Part shown: piece by piece, positions 39,959 to 47,878 of the stretch | How positions within the stretch are numbered: the first letter of the stretch is position 1 | How the letters are laid out: every line of letters starts with the position of its first letter | Made by a program: the position numbers and the translations under genes | Source of the DNA: DATFDN01 sp963756495 | GTDB lineage: Bacteria > Pseudomonadota > Alphaproteobacteria > Acetobacterales > Acetobacteraceae | Reading direction: 5' to 3' | DNA: 64,000 nucleotides | NCBI GenBank assembly: GCA_963756495.1 | Contig: CAVWNS010000001.1 | Span: forward strand, 248,001-312,000 | Notes under the pieces: generated by a model | Told to the model about the DNA's origin: nothing | The model's database searches: none | What the model saw: the letters and a program-made list of their open reading frames with translations, nothing else

Positions 39959-41092
39959 ATGCTCGTGAGTATGATCATCGTCTTCCGCGAGGTGCTGGAA
40001 GCGGGGCTGATCGTCGGCATCGTCCTGGCGGCGACCGAGGGGGTTGCCGGGCGGGGGCGTTGGATCGCCGGGGGCATCGCGGCCGGGGTCGCCGGGGCCA
40101 GCCTGATCGCGGTGTTCGCCGCCGCCTTGTCCGATGCGTTCCAGGGCGCAGGCCAGGAAGTGTTCACCGCGTCCATTCTGGGCTTCGCGGTCGTCATGCT
40201 GAGCTGGCACATCCTATGGATGTCGCACCATGCCCGCACCATGGCCGCCGAGCTGCGGCAGGTCGGCCAGGCCGTGCGGCTCGGCCAGCGCTCGCTCGCA
40301 GCACTCGCCGCCGTCGTCGCCGTCGCGGTGATGCGCGAGGGCTCCGAAGTCGTGCTGTTCCTCTTCGGCGTCGTCGCCGCGACGCATGTGGGCGCGCTGG
40401 CCCTCCTCGGCGGCGGCGTGCTCGGGCTGGCGCTCGCCAGCGTCGTCTCCTGGCTGCTGTATCGCGGGCTGGTCGCCATTCCGCTCGGCCGGCTGTTCGG
40501 CGTCACCAACGCACTGATCGCGCTGCTTGCCGCCGGCATGGCCGGCCAGGCGGCGGCGGTGCTGCATTCCGCCGATCTGCTGCCCGGCTGGGGCGAGCAT
40601 CTGTGGGACACCAGCGCGATCCTCGCCGACGACAGCTTCGTCGGGCGCAGTTTGCACGCGCTGGTCGGCTACGCGGCGCGACCCTCGGGTATCCAGCTTG
40701 CCGCCTGGCTCGCCACGCTGCTGGTCCTGGGATTGACGTCGCGCGCCATCAGCCGTCCGCGCGGCCGCTCGATTGCCGTGGCGGCGCTGTCGGCGGCACT
40801 GCTTGCGGGTGGCTCGCCGGCCCGAGCCGACGACTTGCCGACCTTGGTGTTCCGCCAACACCGCTTCGTGCCCGACCGCATCGTGGTGCCGGCGCATGTC
40901 AAGTTCCGCCTGCGCGTGCAGAACACCGACGACACCGCCGACGAGTTCGAGAGCGTGGACCTTAACCGCGAGAAGCTAGTGCCGCCGGGCAAGGAGATCA
41001 CCGTGTTCCTCGGTCCGCTCGATGCGGGCGAGTACAAGTTCTTCGGCGACTTTCACCAGGACACCGCGCAGGGCGTGCTGGTCGCAAAATGA
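39959..41092 (+). CDS. efeU: FTR1-family iron permease fused to a C-terminal cupredoxin-like domain
   Basis: 377 residues. Residues 1-270 form a seven-helix FTR1 permease with both iron motifs: IIVFREVLEAGLIVG (RExxE) near residue 8 and VAVMREGSEVVLFLFG (REGSE) mid-protein. A signal-like helix (AVAALSAALLAGGSPARADD) leads to a domain of about 100 residues (LPTLVFRQHRFVPDRIVVPA, FRLRVQNTDDTADEFESVDL, GEYKFFGDFHQDTAQGVLVA) that matches the cupredoxin part of EfeO. EfeU and EfeO are usually separate polypeptides; here they are one unbroken frame. It probably imports Fe(III) after oxidation in the periplasm. The stop overlaps the next gene by ATGA. Confidence 0.87.
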   Translation: MLVSMIIVFREVLEAGLIVGIVLAATEGVAGRGRWIAGGIAAGVAGASLIAVFAAALSDAFQGAGQEVFTASILGFAVVMLSWHILWMSHHARTMAAELRQVGQAVRLGQRSLAALAAVVAVAVMREGSEVVLFLFGVVAATHVGALALLGGGVLGLALASVVSWLLYRGLVAIPLGRLFGVTNALIALLAAGMAGQAAAVLHSADLLPGWGEHLWDTSAILADDSFVGRSLHALVGYAARPSGIQLAAWLATLLVLGLTSRAISRPRGRSIAVAALSAALLAGGSPARADDLPTLVFRQHRFVPDRIVVPAHVKFRLRVQNTDDTADEFESVDLNREKLVPPGKEITVFLGPLDAGEYKFFGDFHQDTAQGVLVAK

Positions 41093-41868
41093 CCCGCCTG
41101 CTCTGCGCGCTTGTCGCGGCGCTGATGCTGCTGGCACCGTGGCGGGCGCGCGCCGATTACCACATCATCTATCCGTACGAGATCGACCTGGGCGAGCTGG
41201 AGATCGAGCATAACGGCGACGCTCAGTTCGATCGCCGCCCGGCCAATTCCGGCGCAACGAGTTACACGCTCGAACTCGGCACCGGTCTGACCGCGTGGTG
41301 GCACAGCGAGATCGAATTCGGCTTCGACCGCGCGCCGGGCGCGCAGGAGCCAACTTTGCTGACGCAAGTGGTGACGGAAAACACGTTCGAGCTGACGGAG
41401 CCGGGCGAAGCCTTCTTCGATTCCGGCTTTTACGTCGAATATGGCCAGACTGTCGCGAGCGGCAAGAACGCGGCCGCCAACGAGATCACCTTCGGCCCCC
41501 TAATCGGCAAGGACATCGGCCGCACCACGCATACGGTGAACTTGTTCTTTACGCGGCAACTCGGGCCGGACCAGACCAGCCAGGGCCTGGATGTCAGCTA
41601 CGCTTGGCAAAGCCGGTGGAACGTGTGGGCACCGCTGTCGCCGGCGATCGAGATCTACGGCGACGCCGGCACGCTCGGCGGCATGCCGGGTTTTTCACGC
41701 CAGCAACTGCTCGTCGGGCCAGTCGCAATAGGCTCGCTCAACCTCAATACGCTCGGCCTCGGCCGCGCGGGCCGGCTGAAGTACGAACTCGGCTGGCTAT
41801 TCGGTGCCACCCAAGCCACCCCCACGGGCACACTGCGCTGGCGCGTAGAGGTGGAAATTCCGTTCTGA
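41089..41868 (+). CDS. Outer-membrane beta-barrel-like protein paired with the iron permease
   Basis: 259 residues. A signal peptide (MTRLLCALVAALMLLAPWRA, then RAD) precedes alternating polar/hydrophobic strands (TSYTLELGTGLTAWWHSEIE, NEITFGPLIGKDIGRTTHTV, DVSYAWQSRWNVWAPLSPAI), and it ends in RVEVEIPF. A terminal Phe is the classical recognition mark of outer-membrane barrels. I do not recognise a named family. The four-base ATGA overlap with efeU points to co-translation, so a part in iron or copper passage is likely (inference). Confidence 0.75.
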   Translation: MTRLLCALVAALMLLAPWRARADYHIIYPYEIDLGELEIEHNGDAQFDRRPANSGATSYTLELGTGLTAWWHSEIEFGFDRAPGAQEPTLLTQVVTENTFELTEPGEAFFDSGFYVEYGQTVASGKNAAANEITFGPLIGKDIGRTTHTVNLFFTRQLGPDQTSQGLDVSYAWQSRWNVWAPLSPAIEIYGDAGTLGGMPGFSRQQLLVGPVAIGSLNLNTLGLGRAGRLKYELGWLFGATQATPTGTLRWRVEVEIPF

Positions 41869-41940
41869 TGCGCTGCTTTCGCGCGCGGCGAGAGTCGGCA
41901 GAGCCCACCACCTCCAGCTTCTCAGCGAGCGCCCGCCAAG

Positions 41941-43005
41941 TCATCCTCGCTCATACCAGCCCCGGCTCGCTTTCACGATCCGAACCACGGACAGCATGAC
42001 CGGCACTTCCACCAGAACGCCGACGACAGTGGCGAGCGCCGCACCCGATTGGAAGCCGAACAAGCCGATAGCCGTCGCCACGGCCAACTCGAAGAAGTTG
42101 CTTGCACCGATCAGTGCGGAGGGGCCTGCCACACACCATTCGACGCCAAGTTGCCGGTTCAGGCAGTAGGCAAGACCGGCATTAAAATAGACCTGGATCA
42201 GGATGGGCACCGCCAGCATCACAATGACGACCGGCTGGCGCATGATTTGCTCGCCTTGCAGGCCGAACAGCAGCACAAGTGTCAGCAGCAGGGCGGACAG
42301 CGACAGGGGCGCGAGGGTGCGAAGCGTCCGACCGAGCGCAGCCTGCCCGCCCCTTGCCAGCAATCCGCGCCGCCAGAGCTGCGCCACGATGACCGGCACG
42401 ACGATGTAGAGGACGACGGACAGTATCAGCGTGTCCCAAGGCACGGTAATCGAGGACAGGCCGAGCAGCAGCGCCACGAGCGGGGCGAAGGCAAACACCA
42501 TGATCGTGTCGTTGAGCGCGACCTGTGACAGCGTGAAATGCGGCTCGCCGTCCACGAGGTTCGACCAGACGAACACCATTGCCGTGCAGGGTGCCGCCGC
42601 CAGCAGGATCAGCCCGGCCATGTAGCCGTCGATCATGTTGGCCGGGAGGTAGGGCCGGAACAGCAGGCCGATGAACAACCAGCCCAGCAGCGCCATCGAG
42701 AACGGCTTGACCAGCCAGTTGATCCCGACCGTCGCGGCAATGCCGCGCCAGTGGCTTTTGACCTGCCCCAGCGCAGCCAGATCGATCTTCAGCAGCATGG
42801 GAACGATCATCAGCCAGACCAGCACGGCAACCGGCAGATTGACTTGCGCCACGGTCGCCGCGCCGAGCGCATGGAACAGGGCCGGCACGGCTTGCCCGAC
42901 GCCAATGCCGACGACGATGCAGAGCGCGACCCACAGGGTCAGGTATCGCTCGAATGTCCCCATGGAGGGGGCTTTACCCGGGATAGCGGTTGCGGCTTCA
43001 CTCAC
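41941..43005 (-). CDS. acr3: Acr3-type arsenite efflux transporter
   Basis: 354 residues with ten hydrophobic spans. VNLPVAVLVWLMIVPMLLKI, LILLAAAPCTAMVFVWSNLV (with the conserved Cys in the APCTAMVFVWS motif), and GPSALIGASNFFELAVATAI are Acr3 (BASS superfamily) signatures. Acr3 expels As(III) using the membrane potential. It is the last gene of the ars operon; its ATG overlaps the arsC stop by four bases. Confidence 0.93.
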   Translation of the reverse strand: MSEAATAIPGKAPSMGTFERYLTLWVALCIVVGIGVGQAVPALFHALGAATVAQVNLPVAVLVWLMIVPMLLKIDLAALGQVKSHWRGIAATVGINWLVKPFSMALLGWLFIGLLFRPYLPANMIDGYMAGLILLAAAPCTAMVFVWSNLVDGEPHFTLSQVALNDTIMVFAFAPLVALLLGLSSITVPWDTLILSVVLYIVVPVIVAQLWRRGLLARGGQAALGRTLRTLAPLSLSALLLTLVLLFGLQGEQIMRQPVVIVMLAVPILIQVYFNAGLAYCLNRQLGVEWCVAGPSALIGASNFFELAVATAIGLFGFQSGAALATVVGVLVEVPVMLSVVRIVKASRGWYERG

Positions 43006-43526
43006 GACGCTTGACCCTCAGTGGCATCGGGACGCATCCGGCCGATAGCCTCGACCTGCCGCGCGAGCGACATGCGATCAAGCGAAACAACGGGCAGCGC
43101 GACGAACAGCTTAACCCGGTTTTCGAGTGCGCGGAGCGTGTCGCGGAACGCCTGCCACTGTTCGACCTCGGAGCTTTCGACGGCAGCCGGATCAGGCAGG
43201 CCCCAATGCGCGGTGATGGGCTGGCCTGGCCAGGCCGGACAGACCTCGCCCGCCGCCTGATCGCAGACGGTGAACACGAAATCCATGACGGGCGCGCCGG
43301 GCTTGGCGAATTCGTCCCAGCTCTTGCTGCGCAGCCCGTCCGTCGGCAGAGCGAGCGCGTGCAGCAGCTTGTGGGCGCAAGGGTGAATCGCGCCCTTCGG
43401 GAAGCTGCCCGCGCTAAAACCTCGAAAGCGGCCTTGTCCCCAATGCTTCAGCAGGGACTCGGCCAGAATGCTGCGCGCAGAATTGCCGGTGCACAGGAAC
43501 AGGACGTTGAAAGGCTGCCGTGTCAT
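43002..43526 (-). CDS. arsC: Arsenate reductase, low-molecular-weight phosphatase type
   Basis: 174 residues from ATG 43526. The phosphatase-type P-loop VLFLCTGNSARSILAESLLK (CX5R-like) is near residue 10, DFVFTVCDQAAGEVCPAWPG carries the redox cysteines, and ITAHWGLPDPAAVE holds the catalytic DP. This fold reduces As(V) to As(III) using thioredoxin or glutaredoxin. The start overlaps the arsI stop, giving a tight operon. Confidence 0.93.
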   Translation of the reverse strand: MTRQPFNVLFLCTGNSARSILAESLLKHWGQGRFRGFSAGSFPKGAIHPCAHKLLHALALPTDGLRSKSWDEFAKPGAPVMDFVFTVCDQAAGEVCPAWPGQPITAHWGLPDPAAVESSEVEQWQAFRDTLRALENRVKLFVALPVVSLDRMSLARQVEAIGRMRPDATEGQAS

Positions 43527-44005
43527 GCCGCTGTCTCTTGCTGCGGGGAGCAACAGGCGGCGGACGCGGCTTCAGCCGTGGGATCGCAGCAGGCTCCGCC
43601 TGTCGTGCGGATCGGGCCGAGATCGACGCTGTCGCCATAGACCGTGCTTTCGCCGGTTGTCAGGAACGCCTCCCAAGACAGCCCTTGCGGGTCCGTGATC
43701 CACGACTTTTCAGACTGCGCGTAGCAGCAGGTCGTCGCGCCTTCCTCTAGCACCGGCCGGTCAGCCTGTTGCAGCCGGCCATAGACCTCGTGCAGCTCAT
43801 CTGCCGTCTCGACCTGGATGCCGAGATGATCGAGTCCCGTTTTGCCGCTGCGCGACGAGATGGCGAAGTTGACGCGCGGATCGTCGAGCAGCCATTTCGC
43901 ATAATCGGGTTTGGTGACGACGGGCTCGGTCGCGAACAGCGTGCTGTAAAATCGGACCGACCGAGGCAGGTCCTCGACGGACACATGAACGTGCAGGCGC
44001 TTCAT
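43523..44005 (-). CDS. arsI: ArsI C-As lyase (ArsI/CadI VOC family)
   Basis: 160 residues. MKRLHVHVSVEDLPRSVRFY, LDHLGIQVETADELHEVYGR and EEGATTCCYAQSEKSWITDP match the VOC-fold ArsI dioxygenase. The vicinal Cys-Cys in TTCCYAQ is the organoarsenical-binding pair, and His5, His62 and Glu in DPQGLSWEAF are the likely iron ligands. ArsI cleaves the C-As bond of trivalent methyl- or arylarsenicals. The tail GGACCDPTAEAASAACCSPQ adds two more Cys pairs. Overlaps arsR and arsC by four bases each. Confidence 0.9.
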   Translation of the reverse strand: MKRLHVHVSVEDLPRSVRFYSTLFATEPVVTKPDYAKWLLDDPRVNFAISSRSGKTGLDHLGIQVETADELHEVYGRLQQADRPVLEEGATTCCYAQSEKSWITDPQGLSWEAFLTTGESTVYGDSVDLGPIRTTGGACCDPTAEAASAACCSPQQETAA

Positions 44006-44358
44006 TGGCGTGTGCTCCTTTTCCGGGTGACGAGGGTGGTGGAATCACAGACGCCGACACCGCACGCCGCAGCGTCGCCCTGGCAGCAGTTCTCGGTCAG
44101 GTAAGCCAGCAGGCCGTTCATGGCGTCATACTCGGCCGCGTATATTAGCGACCGCCCTTCGCGCCGGAACGTCACGAGCCCCGCATGGCGAAGCTGGCTG
44201 AGATGGAACGACAGCGTTGCCGACGGCAGACCAAGCCGCTCCCCGATCTGCCCGGCCGGCAAGCCTTCGGCGCCGGCCTGCACCAGCAGACGAAAGACAT
44301 CCAGGCGGGACTCCTGAGCGAGTGCTGCCAAGGCGGCTATGGCGTCGATCTTCTCCAT
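44002..44358 (-). CDS. arsR: ArsR-family arsenic-responsive repressor
   Basis: 118 residues from ATG 44358. The winged helix is GLPAGQIGERLGLPSATLSF followed by HLSQLRHAGLVTFRREGRSL. The ligand site lies near the C-terminus as TENCCQGDAAACGVGVC, unlike the E. coli type with Cys in the DNA-recognition helix. It resembles the Acidithiobacillus ferrooxidans type, where C-terminal cysteines bind As(III) or Sb(III). The recognition helix here has no Cys. It heads the arsR-arsI-arsC-acr3 operon, with a dyad directly over its start. Confidence 0.92.
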   Translation of the reverse strand: MEKIDAIAALAALAQESRLDVFRLLVQAGAEGLPAGQIGERLGLPSATLSFHLSQLRHAGLVTFRREGRSLIYAAEYDAMNGLLAYLTENCCQGDAAACGVGVCDSTTLVTRKRSTRQ

Positions 44359-44359
44359 A

Positions 44360-44385
44360 CCTCCATGATAATCTAACAATGGAGG
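44360..44385. promoter_or_regulatory. Dyad operator in front of arsR
   Basis: CCTCCAT at 44360-44366 and ATGGAGG at 44379-44385 form a perfect 7-bp inverted repeat with a 12-bp AT-rich spacer, ending two bases before the arsR start. ArsR-family repressors bind such 12-2-12-like dyads. One arm also supplies the only GGAGG near the start, so repressor and ribosome would compete for it (inference). Confidence 0.6.
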
Positions 44386-44463
44386 AGTTCAAGGGCTCTG
44401 TCGCTAGGTCTGCGGCAGCAACATCGATTTCTTCCCCGCAGCTCTGGAGCGCACGTCCGCTAG

Positions 44464-44958
44464 CTAGCGGTCGGGACCCGACCGCACCGCCGCCAGCCCC
44501 GCCCCGGTGATCCGGCGGAGCGCCTCGGTGCTCGTGCGGAAGACATGGCTCGGAGAGCCCGCCGCCGCCCAGATCGGGTCGAGAGCGAGCAGATCCTCGT
44601 CCAGCAGCAGCAGCGGCGGCGTCAGATGCCCGACCGGCGAGACCCCGCCGATCGCGAACCCGGTCGCCTCGCGCACCCAGTCGGCATCGGCCCGCGCGAG
44701 GGCCACGCCCAGTGCAGCCCCTGCCCGGCGCGCATCCACCCGGTTCGCCCCCGAGGTGATGATGACCGCCGGCCGGCTGCCTGCGCGAAAGACGATCGAC
44801 TTCGCGATCTGCGCCACGGTGCAGCCGACCGCAGCGGCGGCCTCGGCGGAGGTGCGGGTGCCTGCGGGGAAAGCGGTGATGGTGTCGGGATGCCCGGCGG
44901 CGAGCAGGGCGGCACGGACGCGCTCAACCGAGCCGCCGGCGGTGTCGGATGCGGCCAT
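44464..44958 (-). CDS. YbaK/EbsC family aminoacyl-tRNA deacylase
   Basis: 164 residues. AAAVGCTVAQIAKSIVFRAG, AVIITSGANRVDARRAGAAL, GFAIGGVSPVGHLTPPLLLL and LDPIWAAAGSPSHVFRTSTE are YbaK/ProX signatures; the Lys in IAKSIVF is the conserved active-site residue. The family removes wrongly attached amino acids from tRNA. It is divergent from hemW with a 20-bp gap. Confidence 0.87.
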   Translation of the reverse strand: MAASDTAGGSVERVRAALLAAGHPDTITAFPAGTRTSAEAAAAVGCTVAQIAKSIVFRAGSRPAVIITSGANRVDARRAGAALGVALARADADWVREATGFAIGGVSPVGHLTPPLLLLDEDLLALDPIWAAAGSPSHVFRTSTEALRRITGAGLAAVRSGPDR

Positions 44959-44978
44959 GACGGACTATCTCCTGGCGG

Positions 44979-46127
44979 ATGGACACGCTCGCGCTGTATA
45001 TCCACTGGCCGTTCTGCCTCGCCAAGTGCCCGTACTGCGACTTCAACAGCCACGTGCGCGCCGCCATCGACCAGCCGCGCTTCGCGGCTGCCTTGCGCGC
45101 CGAGCTGGCCTGGGAGGCGGCCCGCCTCGGGCGCCGGCGCCTGGGGTCGATCTTCTTCGGCGGCGGCACGCCCAGCCTGATGGACCCCGCGACAGCCGCC
45201 GCCCTGATCGCGGATGCGCGCCGGCTGTTCGACCCCGGGCCCGAGATCGAGATCACGCTGGAAGCCAACCCCACCAGCGTCGAGGCCGCCCGCCTCGCCG
45301 ACTTCCGCGCTGCCGGGGTGAACCGCGTCTCCATCGGCGTGCAAAGCCTGGACGACGATGCGCTGCGCCTGCTCGGGCGGGAGCATTCGGCCGCGCAGGC
45401 CATGGCCGCTCTGGCCGCGGCGCGCCAAATCTTTCCGCGCCTGTCCTTCGACCTGATCTATGCCCGGCCCGGTCAGGACGTCGCGGGGTGGCGAGCGGAA
45501 CTGCGCCGGGCGCTCGACCTCGCCGCCGACCACCTCTCGCTCTATCAGCTGACCATCGAGCCCGGTACGCGTTTCGAGACGCTGCATCGGCGCGGTGCGA
45601 TCGTGCTGCCCGACCCCGACACCGCCGCTGCGCTCTATGAGACGACCGGTGAGGAGGCGGCGCGGTTCGGCTTGCTGCCCTACGAGGTGTCGAACTACGC
45701 CCGTCCCGGCTCGGAGAGCCGGCACAATCTGACCTATTGGCGCTATGGGGACTATGCCGGGATCGGTCCGGGCGCGCACGGACGGATCAGCGTGGGCGAT
45801 GCCCTGCTCGCCACCCGCCGCCATCGCGCCCCGGAGCCCTGGGCGGCGCTGGTGGAGCGCCAGGGCCATGGCACCACCGCCGAAGAGCCGGTCGCCCCGG
45901 CGGATCGCGCCCGTGAGATGCTGCTGATGGGATTGCGGTTGAACGAGCCTGTCGATGCGGCCCGCTTCGTCCGGCGCACCGGGGTCGCGCTCGCCGACGC
46001 GCTCGACCCCGAGATCCTGTCGCGGGCGACAGAGGAGGGTTACCTGGAGGGCGACGCCGCCGGGCTCCGCGCCACGCCGGCCGGACGGCTGCGGTTGGAC
46101 GCGCTGCTTGCCCGTCTCGTGCTCTGA
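44979..46127 (+). CDS. hemW: HemW, radical SAM haem chaperone
   Basis: 382 residues. LYIHWPFCLAKCPYCDFNSH has the CX3CX2C cluster with the extra aromatic before the last Cys, then SIFFGGGTPSLMDPATAAAL, EITLEANPTSVEAARLADFR and GVNRVSIGVQSLDDDALRLL. The HNLTYWRYGDYAGIGPGAHG block is typical of HemW rather than HemN, because HemN has an additional Cys (CX3CX2CXC) that is lacking here. HemW delivers haem to respiratory proteins. ATG 44979 gives the normal family start. Confidence 0.92.
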   Translation: MDTLALYIHWPFCLAKCPYCDFNSHVRAAIDQPRFAAALRAELAWEAARLGRRRLGSIFFGGGTPSLMDPATAAALIADARRLFDPGPEIEITLEANPTSVEAARLADFRAAGVNRVSIGVQSLDDDALRLLGREHSAAQAMAALAAARQIFPRLSFDLIYARPGQDVAGWRAELRRALDLAADHLSLYQLTIEPGTRFETLHRRGAIVLPDPDTAAALYETTGEEAARFGLLPYEVSNYARPGSESRHNLTYWRYGDYAGIGPGAHGRISVGDALLATRRHRAPEPWAALVERQGHGTTAEEPVAPADRAREMLLMGLRLNEPVDAARFVRRTGVALADALDPEILSRATEEGYLEGDAAGLRATPAGRLRLDALLARLVL

Positions 46128-46183
46128 TCCCGGTGCTCCGTCTCGTTCACCTCGCCTCAATGCTTGCACTCTAGTCTCGCCCC

Positions 46184-47842
46184 ATGCGGCTCAAGCTTTA
46201 CCGCGCTGCCAGGATGGCGGAGGCGATGGCGTGCGTGCGGGCCGACCTGGGTCCGGACGCGCTCATCCTCGCCACGCGCCGTGTCGCCGAGGGTGTGGAG
46301 GTCACGGCCGCACTGGAGCTGGAGCCGGAGCCAGCGCCCGCGCCGCCCGCCCGCGACCCGCAGCGCCAGACCCTCCTCGCGTATCACGATGTGCCTTCCG
46401 AGCTGCGCCAAGCGTTGGAGATGGGGGTCCTGGACCAAGCCCTGGGCGCCGCCCTCCCCTTCACCGCGCTGCCGTTGGAACCCGGTAGTCGCCCCATTCT
46501 CCTGGTCGGGCCGCCTGGCGCTGGCAAGACGCTAACGGTCGCGCGACTCGCGACAAGGCTGGTGATCGCGGGCACGCCGCCGCTGGTCATCACCGCCGAC
46601 GGACGCCGCGCCGGGGCGGTGGAACAACTCGCCGCCTTCACCCGACTGCTGGGGATCGAACTGGTGGTTGCCAGTCATCCTGTGACGCTCGGCCGCGCGT
46701 TGGCCCGCCGCCAACCCGGCGCCCCGGTGCTGGTGGACGCTCCCGGGATCGACCCGCTCGATCCCGCGCAGCGCGACGAGATCGCCGCGCTTGCCGCCAC
46801 CGCCGATGCCGCCGTCGCCCTGGTGCTGCCGGGCGGCGTCCATCCGGCCGAGGCCGCCGAGCTGGCCGGCGGCTTCGCCGAGGCGGGGGCAACGCTGCTG
46901 GTCGCTACCCGGCTTGACCAGGCGCGTCGGCTGGGTGGCGTGCTCGCCGCGTCCCATGCCGGCCGGCTCGCGCTGACCGAAGCCGGAATCGGGGCCGGCG
47001 CAGCCGACGGGTTGACCCCGCTCACCCCCGCCTTCCTCGCCGAGCGCCTGCATTCAGGCCGCGCGACCTCGCACGGGATCAAGCCCATGACCGCCCTTCC
47101 AAGTCCTGGCCGACTGGTCGCCATCGCCTCCGGCAAGGGCGGGGTCGGCAAGACCTGGCTGGCGATCACGCTCGCCCACGCGTTGGCGCGCGCCGGACAG
47201 CGCGTGCTGCTGTTCGACGGCGATCTCGGTCTGGCCAATGTGGATATCCAGCTCGGCCTCACGCCCGACCGCGATGTCTCGGCCCTGCTCGCCGACGAGG
47301 CCGCGCTTGCTGACTGCGTGCTGCGCTACGAGCCGGGAGGATTTCACGTCCTGCCCGGCCGCTCGGGATCAGGCGCGCTCGCCGCGCTCGACCCCGCGAC
47401 CCTGGAGCACGGCCTGCGTGCCGTGCGCGCCGCGGCGAGCCTCTATGACACGGTTCTGCTCGATCTCGGCGCGGGGCTGGACCGCAGCGTGCGGCGCATG
47501 GCCGCGATCGCCGACATGCTGGTGGTGGTCGGGACCGAGGAGCCGACCAGTCTCACGGATGCCTACGCCGTCCTGAAACTGCACGCCGCCGATCGGCCCG
47601 GCGGCGATGCCCGCATCATCGTGAACCAGGCCGCCTCACGCGCCGGCGGGGAACGCACCTATGCGACGCTCCGTCGCGCCTGCGCAGCCTTCCTGGGCAC
47701 GACGCCATCGCTCGCCGGCGTGATCCGGCGCGACGAACGGGTGCGCGAGGCGATCCGCCGCCAGGCCCTGCTACTGACCCGCCACCCCACCTGTGCCGCC
47801 GCCGTGGATGTCGAGGCGATTGCCGGAGCCCTGCTGTGCTAG
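46184..47842 (+). CDS. flhF: FlhF-like SRP GTPase fused to FlhG/MinD-like ATPase
   Basis: 552 residues in one frame. Residues 1-300 resemble FlhF: MRLKLYRAARMAEAMACVRA, DLGPDALILATRRVAEGVEV, P-loop ILLVGPPGAGKTLTVARLAT, then ITADGRRAGAVEQLAAFTRL. Residues 303-552 resemble FlhG: GRLVAIASGKGGVGKTWLAI (deviant Walker A), LFDGDLGLANVDIQLGLTPD, VLLDLGAGLDRSVRRMAAIA. FlhF and FlhG set the place and number of polar flagella and are normally separate. At 47087 the inner ATG (MTALPSPGR) overlaps a TGA in the +1 frame, so an upstream indel could have joined two overlapping genes. No other flagellar gene is in the window. Confidence 0.8.
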   Translation: MRLKLYRAARMAEAMACVRADLGPDALILATRRVAEGVEVTAALELEPEPAPAPPARDPQRQTLLAYHDVPSELRQALEMGVLDQALGAALPFTALPLEPGSRPILLVGPPGAGKTLTVARLATRLVIAGTPPLVITADGRRAGAVEQLAAFTRLLGIELVVASHPVTLGRALARRQPGAPVLVDAPGIDPLDPAQRDEIAALAATADAAVALVLPGGVHPAEAAELAGGFAEAGATLLVATRLDQARRLGGVLAASHAGRLALTEAGIGAGAADGLTPLTPAFLAERLHSGRATSHGIKPMTALPSPGRLVAIASGKGGVGKTWLAITLAHALARAGQRVLLFDGDLGLANVDIQLGLTPDRDVSALLADEAALADCVLRYEPGGFHVLPGRSGSGALAALDPATLEHGLRAVRAAASLYDTVLLDLGAGLDRSVRRMAAIADMLVVVGTEEPTSLTDAYAVLKLHAADRPGGDARIIVNQAASRAGGERTYATLRRACAAFLGTTPSLAGVIRRDERVREAIRRQALLLTRHPTCAAAVDVEAIAGALLC

Positions 47843-47878
47843 GGTGGGCGTGCGGGGGCGACCCGCAGGGGGTGCGGC

